Shown here in pieces: positions 59,097 through 64,000 of a DNA stretch of 64,000 nucleotides; positions within the stretch are counted from its first letter, which is position 1, and every line of letters begins with the position of its first letter. Location: contig NZ_JARXVF010000001.1 of the NCBI RefSeq assembly GCF_029892515.1, positions 1,612,001 to 1,676,000 on the forward strand, read 5' to 3'. This stretch comes from Pseudaminobacter soli (ex Li et al. 2025). GTDB lineage: Bacteria; Pseudomonadota; Alphaproteobacteria; Rhizobiales; Rhizobiaceae. Below the pieces are notes generated by a model. The model made no database searches, was not told the origin of the DNA, and saw nothing but the letters and a program-made list of their open reading frames with translations. The position numbers and the translations under genes are program-made.

Positions 59097-61115
59097 TTAC
59101 GCAGCGATCCGCGGCCGGCCGGTGGCGACCGCCAGGATATGCGCCTCGATGAACATGCGCTGGCCATCCACCATCGAGGCGCGCACATCATGCGTGACCT
59201 CGATCTCGGCGGCATCCGTGCCGGCATCCAATGCACGCTGCGCCGCGATCTTGCGGATCTCGGCATCGGCGACACGGATGGCCTCTTCCTCGTTCAGAAA
59301 ATCGCGGACGTCGTCACCCGAAGCGACGCGGAACAGTCCCTCCTTGGGCTGGCTCACGCGCGCCTCGGCCGAGATGCGCACCTGCCCGACCACGGCGCCA
59401 AGCGCATTGGCGACATCGGTGTCTCGCGGCACTACGCACTCATTGCCCAGCAAGTCCGGCAGGCCGGCATAATGCAGCGGCGCCGAAGCGCCGAGGCCGA
59501 TGACCGGGCGGTCGAGGGCTACCGTGAAGCGTGCGATGCCTTCATGACCGTCGACGGCGCGCTGCACCAGCGCATGGGCGACGGTCGACGCACCATCGAG
59601 CCCGTCCTCGGCAAAGGCGGTCTCCAGAATCACCTCGGCCGAATTGCGCGTGACGGCGAGCAGCACGCGTTCGGCCATCGCTTCCGGCGAGCTCGCAATT
59701 GCCTGGCCGCGACCGTCGCGCTTGCGCGCAAAAAGGCCGGCGCCGAGGCGGGCGGCCTTGGCGTCCCAGTTGTCCTGGCGGCCGAGCGTGTGGGCGGCAT
59801 CCGACGGCGTGAAGCCGACGACATGCACCAGCCCGCGCCCCACCAACCGGTTGAGCGTCGCGTTCTGCGCGGTCGAGGTGAGCAGCCTGTCGAGTGGCAG
59901 CGGCACGGAGCCGATCGCTTCGTAGAGCTTGGCTTCCGGCGCGGTGAGGCCGGCGGCAAGACGCTCCGGCACGCCGGTGCGCACGGCGAAGCGGCCGTCC
60001 ATGCGGCCGGGGTTGGGCGCACGCAGCTGGCGCTCCAGTTCGGCAGTGACGGCCTCGCCATGCACCATGCCGGCAAGCGCCAGCGGCACGACGCGGCGCG
60101 GCCCGAGCGTGATGCGCGGCGAAAGCCCGCCATCTTCCAACGCGACCTCCGAATCTCCGCCGAGGCCGAAGGTGCGCATGGCCACCGCCTCGACCATGGT
60201 GCGAAAACCGCCGACGGTGGCGCCTTCGGGGTCGAGCCGGGGGCGGCCATTGTCGAGCACGGCGACGTCGGTCGTGGTGCCGCCGATGTCGGAGACGACC
60301 GCATTGTCGAGGCCGGTCATGTGGCGGGCGCCGACGAGGCTGGCGGCGGGGCCGGACAGAATCGTCTCGATCGGCCGCTGGCGGGCGAACGCGGCCGAGA
60401 CCAGCGCGCCATCGCCGCGCACCACCATCAGCGGCGCCTTGATCCCCCGCGCGGCCAGAAAGCCTTCGGTCGCGGCAACCAGCCGGTCGATCATCGAGAT
60501 CAGCCGCGCATTGAGCAGCGTGGTCAGCGCCCGGCGCGGGCCGCCGAGTTTTGCGGAGAGCTCGTGGCTGGCGGTGACCGGCAGGCCGGTTTTTTCACGG
60601 ATCAGGTCGCGTGCGAAAATTTCGTGGGCCGGGTTGCGGGTGGCGAAATAGGCGCAGACAGCGAAGCCCGACACCGATTTTTCCAGCTCCGGCAGCGCCG
60701 CCTCCAGCGCGGCAAGGTCGAGCCGCGCGGCATTGCCATGCACGTCATGCCCGCCGCCGCAAAACACCACCGGGTCGGTGCCGAGCGCGGTTTTCAGCCC
60801 GTCGCGGACGAGATCGCCTTCCGAAAAGCCGATCATCACCAGCGCCACGCGCCCGCCCTGCCCCTCGACCAGCGCGTTGGTGGCGAGCGTGGTGGACATC
60901 GACACCAGCTTTATCCCGGCCGGGTCAGCTTTGGCCTCCGAGAGCACCGCATCGACCGCGCCCGAAATGCCGACCGCCAGATCGTGCCGCGTCGTCAGCG
61001 ATTTGGCCTTGGCGGTGACGCCCGCGCTCTCCGACCACAGCACCGCGTCGGTATAAGTGCCGCCGGTATCGATGCCGAGAAACAGCGGGGACGACGGCGT
61101 GGGCTTTTGGGTCAT
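59097..61115 (-). CDS. Hydantoinase/oxoprolinase family protein, HyuA-like subunit
   Basis: ATP-dependent hydantoinase or oxoprolinase A-type subunit, 672 residues. ATPase core motifs: FLGIDTGGTYTDAVLW (phosphate 1) and VVSDIGGTTTDVAVLDNG (phosphate 2). An internal set VSMSTTLATNALVEGQGGR and GLGASAPLHYAGLPDLL is typical of hydantoinase A proteins. No HyuB-like gene is next to it, so it may be a solo type or work with a distant partner. The substrate is unclear: hydantoin, N-methylhydantoin, 5-oxoproline or acetophenone-like compounds. Confidence 0.88.
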   Translation of the reverse strand: MTQKPTPSSPLFLGIDTGGTYTDAVLWSESAGVTAKAKSLTTRHDLAVGISGAVDAVLSEAKADPAGIKLVSMSTTLATNALVEGQGGRVALVMIGFSEGDLVRDGLKTALGTDPVVFCGGGHDVHGNAARLDLAALEAALPELEKSVSGFAVCAYFATRNPAHEIFARDLIREKTGLPVTASHELSAKLGGPRRALTTLLNARLISMIDRLVAATEGFLAARGIKAPLMVVRGDGALVSAAFARQRPIETILSGPAASLVGARHMTGLDNAVVSDIGGTTTDVAVLDNGRPRLDPEGATVGGFRTMVEAVAMRTFGLGGDSEVALEDGGLSPRITLGPRRVVPLALAGMVHGEAVTAELERQLRAPNPGRMDGRFAVRTGVPERLAAGLTAPEAKLYEAIGSVPLPLDRLLTSTAQNATLNRLVGRGLVHVVGFTPSDAAHTLGRQDNWDAKAARLGAGLFARKRDGRGQAIASSPEAMAERVLLAVTRNSAEVILETAFAEDGLDGASTVAHALVQRAVDGHEGIARFTVALDRPVIGLGASAPLHYAGLPDLLGNECVVPRDTDVANALGAVVGQVRISAEARVSQPKEGLFRVASGDDVRDFLNEEEAIRVADAEIRKIAAQRALDAGTDAAEIEVTHDVRASMVDGQRMFIEAHILAVATGRPRIAA

Positions 61116-61790
61116 GTCGCGGGCAATCCGGAGCGGTTGAACTCGCCCCTGCCCTTAGCCCACAAAGCTTCGCCACGGAAGCACCGGAAGGTTGAGCCAG
61201 CGCCGGCCAGCCCCTGTCGCCACCACGCCCGGCTTTCGCCGTCTGGTCATTGTCCCTCGACAAGCTCAGGATGAGTTCGGGAAACGGGGCGCAGGGCCAT
61301 GCCTCCTATGGTAGTATGTGGCACGGCTTGCCGCGCCACGCCGGTGAGCTTGCCCCGCTCAGTCGCCTCCACATTCGCGTGGCCAGCCGCCGCAAAGGCC
61401 CGGACTTGGGGGTTCATCACCCAGCAACGCCACCGTTAGCGCCACCAGCCCGGACACCGACGCTTCCACCTGATACCCGGTGCGCACCAGGCTTCCCGCG
61501 GAAGCGGATTTGGCCTTCAGGATACGGGGCGGTGGAGAGGTGGGGGATGAAGTTTTTTGCGGCGGAGGCGGGGCAGAATTTGTAGACCTGAAGAAATGTC
61601 AGGATTTCCATGAGTATTTGCCAGAGGGCAAGGGCTGGCGCGGGTGAAACATCGCGAAAGGCAGGGATTTTTGCCCGCCGGTCTAGAAGACGAAAACACC
61701 GAGGGTGGAGGCGAAGATGCGGTGACACGGAGGCGCTGCCCGGTACACCAGCCTTGTTTGCGCTCTACTCATGTTAGCCTTGCGACGGGA
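61116..61790. other. Poorly coding interval downstream of lepA and hydantoinase region
   Basis: Nearly 0.7 kb without a gene I can support. It opens with GC-rich sequence; TGTCCCTCGACAAGCTCAGG at 61252-61271 or so resembles the dispersed CTCAGGATGAG repeat. A reading frame on the minus strand (61417-61728) lacks a ribosome-binding site and homology and is not called. Base composition falls sharply near 61790. Confidence 0.4.
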
Positions 61791-61817
61791 CTGCACTCCA
61801 TCTCCAAACAGACTGCA

Positions 61818-62198
61818 CTAACAACCCTTGCCATTCCACCAACAACCATCATGGATTTTTTGAATAAATCTTGAAAAACTCTTATTCACTTTTACAACAT
61901 CGTCCGGGACTATTAGCTTCAGCATATTAACCCCATCAATTACCTCAACATATTTCCTTCCATTGTTCTTAAATATTTTTTTTACTTCCGATTTTGCGTT
62001 CTGACCTTCAACAATGGAATTTGCTACACTTCTTTGCAACGAGCATTTTTCATCCAAAAACGGAGCGAACCAACTTTCAATGCACCGGTCTGGAACGCTG
62101 ATCACAATTTTGGAACAATCCACACCTCTGCTTACAAGATTATCGTGTATCTCTTGCTCAATATCCTCTGCCTTCTGAGGCCTCTGCTCACGATCCAA
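61818..62198 (-). CDS. AT-rich orphan reading frame, probable 5'-truncated gene
   Basis: A 126-residue frame with AT-rich codons (Lys, Asn, Ile, Val-rich) unlike its neighbours, strongly suggesting transferred DNA. It starts at TTG 62198, and an in-frame stop is only 9 codons upstream, so the N-terminus looks cut off. Segments: DREQRPQKAEDIEQEI, ISVPDRCIESWFAPFLDEK, IVEGQNAKSEVKKIF and SFSRFIQKI. The pattern looks like the C-terminal part of a conserved protein family that I cannot name. The end GCWWNGKGC may be non-native read-through. Confidence 0.5.
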   Translation of the reverse strand: MDREQRPQKAEDIEQEIHDNLVSRGVDCSKIVISVPDRCIESWFAPFLDEKCSLQRSVANSIVEGQNAKSEVKKIFKNNGRKYVEVIDGVNMLKLIVPDDVVKVNKSFSRFIQKIHDGCWWNGKGC

Positions 62199-62199
62199 T

Positions 62200-62469
62200 A
62201 TGCTGCGCTGCTCGGATGGCTCCTATTACACTGGGCTGACCAAGCAGGAGGTCGAAGCACGGGTGTGGGAGCACAATGAGGGCATCTACGACGGATACAC
62301 CTCCAAGCGGCGGCCGGTGGAACTGGTGTTCACCGAAACCTATGACCTGATCATCGATGCAATTGCGCGGGAGCGGCAGATCAAGCGCTGGTCGCGCGCC
62401 AAGAAGGAAGCGCTGATCGCGCTCGCCTATGAAAGGCTGCCGGAATTGGCGAGCCGGAAGAAAAGATAG
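62200..62469 (+). CDS. GIY-YIG nuclease-family protein, N-terminally truncated
   Basis: 89 residues of a small GIY-YIG protein (UvrC N-domain type). The YIG half is present (MLRCSDGSYYTGLT), with the His region RVWEHNEGIYDGYTSKRRP, Glu-containing VFTETYDLIIDAI and ARERQIKRWSRAKKEALI. The normal first strand with the GIY half (about 7 residues, usually ending VYIL) is missing, and an in-frame stop lies at 62176-62178. The break is at the edge of the AT-rich insert, so it is probably a pseudogene or a fragment. Confidence 0.7.
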   Translation: MLRCSDGSYYTGLTKQEVEARVWEHNEGIYDGYTSKRRPVELVFTETYDLIIDAIARERQIKRWSRAKKEALIALAYERLPELASRKKR

Positions 62470-62478
62470 CTGGAGCCA

Positions 62479-62656
62479 CCCTCGTGGTTCGAGGCTCCGT
62501 TCCGCTTCGCTCCACTCCGCACCTCACCATGAGGGCGGGGGTGTGGCACGGCGCTCAACTTTGAGGGTTGGAGTGCCGCTGCCGTTCTTAAGGGTGGGGC
62601 AGCGCGAACGTCCCTCATCCTGAGGAGGCGCCGTGAGCCGCCGTCTCGAAGGACGC
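62479..62656. repeat. Dispersed palindromic repeats, inverted copies of those at 2290-2461
   Basis: 62479-62535 begins CCCTCGTGGTTCGAGGCTC and ends GCACCTCACCATGAGGG; it is the reverse-complement type of 2413-2461. 62612-62656 begins CCCTCATCCTGAGG and ends TCGAAGGACGC; it is the reverse-complement type of 2290-2335. The two units again lie side by side, in the gap between the GIY-YIG gene and lepA. Confidence 0.6.
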
Positions 62657-62683
62657 ACCTCACAATGAGGGATTTAGCGTGCG

Positions 62684-64000
62684 CTAGTTATCACCCATCT
62701 TGAGCGCCTGGATGAACGCTTCCTGCGGGATGTCCACCTTGCCGAACTGGCGCATGCGCTTCTTGCCTTCCTTCTGCTTTTCCAGAAGTTTGCGCTTACG
62801 CGACACGTCGCCGCCGTAGCACTTGGCGGTGACGTCCTTGCGCAGGGCCGAGATGGTTTCGCGCGCGATGATGCGGCCGCCGATGGCCGCCTGGATCGGA
62901 ATCTTGAACATGTGCTGCGGGATCAGCTCTTTCAGCTTCTCGCACATGACGCGGCCGCGCTTTTCGGCCGCCGTGCGGTGCACCAGCATGGAGAGCGCGT
63001 CCACCGGCTCGTCATTGACCAGGATCGACATCTTCACCAGGTCGCCTTCGCGATAATCGGTGAGGTGGTAGTCGAAGCTGGCATAGCCTTTCGAGATCGA
63101 CTTCAGCCGGTCGTAGAAGTCGAACACGACTTCGTTGAGCGGCAGGTCGTAGACCAGCATGGCGCGCTTGCCGACGTAGGAAAGGTCGGCCTGGATGCCG
63201 CGCCTGTCCTGGCAAAGCTTCAGGATGCCGCCGAGATAGTCGTCGGGGGTGAGGATGGTGGCGCGGATCCACGGCTCCTCGATGTGGGCGATCTTGACCA
63301 CGTCGGGCATGTCGGCCGGGTTGTGCAGCTCCTTCACATCGCCGTCGTTCATGACCATGCGGTAGACGACCGACGGGGCGGTGGCGATGAGGTCGAGGTT
63401 GAACTCGCGCTCCAGCCGCTCCTGGATGATTTCGAGGTGCAGAAGGCCCAGGAAGCCGCAGCGGAAGCCGAAGCCGAGTGCCGCCGAGGTTTCCATCTCG
63501 AAGGAGAAGCTCGCGTCGTTGAGGCGCAGCTTGCCCATTGCCGCGCGGAGATCTTCAAAGTCCGCGGCGTCGACCGGGAACAGGCCGCAGAACACCACCG
63601 GCTGCGCCGGCTTGAAGCCCGGCAGGGCCTGTTCGGTGGGGCGGCGGTCGTCGGTGATGGTGTCGCCGACGCGCGTGTCTGCCACTTCCTTGATCGAGGC
63701 GGTGATGAAGCCGAACTCGCCGGGGCCGATCTCGTCGGCCTGGATCATCTTGGGCGTGAAGAAGCCGGTGCGTTCGACCGGATATTTTGCGCCGGTGCCC
63801 ATCATGCGGATGGTCTGGCCCTTCTTGAGCACGCCGTCGATGACGCGCACCAGAACGATGACGCCGAGATAGGCGTCGTACCAGCTGTCGACCAGCATGG
63901 CCTTGAGCGGCTTGGACGCATCGCCCGCGCGCGGGGCGGGAAGCTGCTTGATGATCGCCTCAAGCACGTCCTCGATGCCGAGGCCGGTCTTGGCCGAGAT
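62684..64000 (-). CDS. lepA: Elongation factor 4 (LepA), C-terminal part, 5' end outside window
   Basis: Ribosome-bound GTPase that back-translocates or aids late initiation. The frame is open through the window end, and the N-terminal GTP-binding domain is not seen; about 438 residues are visible, starting in [18 protein letters not shown]. Domains II-V follow: [60 protein letters not shown], and the LepA C-terminus with [20 protein letters not shown] ending [17 protein letters not shown] stop at 62684-62686. Confidence 0.96.
   Translation of the reverse strand: MSAKTGLGIEDVLEAIIKQLPAPRAGDASKPLKAMLVDSWYDAYLGVIVLVRVIDGVLKKGQTIRMMGTGAKYPVERTGFFTPKMIQADEIGPGEFGFITASIKEVADTRVGDTITDDRRPTEQALPGFKPAQPVVFCGLFPVDAADFEDLRAAMGKLRLNDASFSFEMETSAALGFGFRCGFLGLLHLEIIQERLEREFNLDLIATAPSVVYRMVMNDGDVKELHNPADMPDVVKIAHIEEPWIRATILTPDDYLGGILKLCQDRRGIQADLSYVGKRAMLVYDLPLNEVVFDFYDRLKSISKGYASFDYHLTDYREGDLVKMSILVNDEPVDALSMLVHRTAAEKRGRVMCEKLKELIPQHMFKIPIQAAIGGRIIARETISALRKDVTAKCYGGDVSRKRKLLEKQKEGKKRMRQFGKVDIPQEAFIQALKMGDN

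Noticed and set aside
59139-61274. Long plus-strand frame antisense to the hydantoinase-like gene
   Set aside because: Shadow of a GC-rich coding region, with no domain, signal or ribosome-binding site; the minus-strand frame has both ATPase motifs.
61417-61728. Minus-strand frame in the non-coding interval before the AT-rich patch
   Set aside because: GTG start without a good Shine-Dalgarno and a Gly/Arg-rich end, typical of chance frames; kept only as part of the unassigned interval.

Overview
This is a GC-rich window of alphaproteobacterial chromosome, most likely from a Hyphomicrobiales (Rhizobiales) member of the Phyllobacteriaceae or Mesorhizobium type. The evidence is gene content and order: a Ctp/Tad pilus locus, rpsT-dnaA-dnaN-recF-moeB, an Irr-type Fur regulator divergent from fabA-fabB-fabI, the rimP-nusA-ylxR-infB-rbfA-truB-rpsO-pnp translation cluster, and a glcB-tsaB-rimI-plsC-miaB-phoH-ybeY-corC-lnt-praR-metK-trmB block. 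No rRNA, tRNA, CRISPR array, prophage or intact insertion sequence was found.

Layout. 1-2192: end of a YejF-type peptide ABC transporter ATPase and a GhrA-like reductase. 2193-2591: hairpins and dispersed palindromic repeats. 2592-5970 (minus): NlpC/P60 protein, MarR regulator, M17 aminopeptidase and a DsbA-like oxidoreductase. 6239-18968: tight-adherence (Tad/Flp) pilus locus, with tadD on the plus strand, cpaB-C-D-E-F-tadB-tadC on the minus strand, cpaA, two near-identical Flp pilin genes, and a plus-strand unit of a stand-alone secretin N-domain protein and two TadE-like pseudopilins. 19094-22036: deoB, mutM and an enoyl-CoA hydratase. 22201-28654: rpsT, a long AT-rich leader with a perfect DnaA box, then dnaA, dnaN, recF, moeB and an acetyltransferase. 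28799-35595: a small secreted protein, a 2-hydroxyacid dehydrogenase, an SH3 protein, irr divergent from fabA-fabB-fabI, and an RsmC-like methyltransferase. 35734-45674 (minus): the NusA/IF2/PNPase translation cluster. 45923-58937: mostly one minus-strand series for RNA modification, envelope and one-carbon metabolism, ending at malate synthase G. 59097-61115: a hydantoinase/oxoprolinase subunit. 61116-62469: a poorly coding stretch and an AT-rich insert that cuts the start of a GIY-YIG gene. 62684-64000: the C-terminal part of lepA, running off the window.

The window is mainly core genome. The most unusual parts are (i) a tandem duplication of about 0.57-0.59 kb that made two flp pilins and left a decayed copy of the cpaA 5' end between them; (ii) an AT-rich patch at about 61.8-62.2 kb, where two truncated reading frames meet head to head; (iii) an intrinsic terminator inside the short leader of the rimP-nusA operon; and (iv) near-consensus CtrA-like motifs upstream of Tad transcription units. 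I saw no convincing wholly new multi-gene system.
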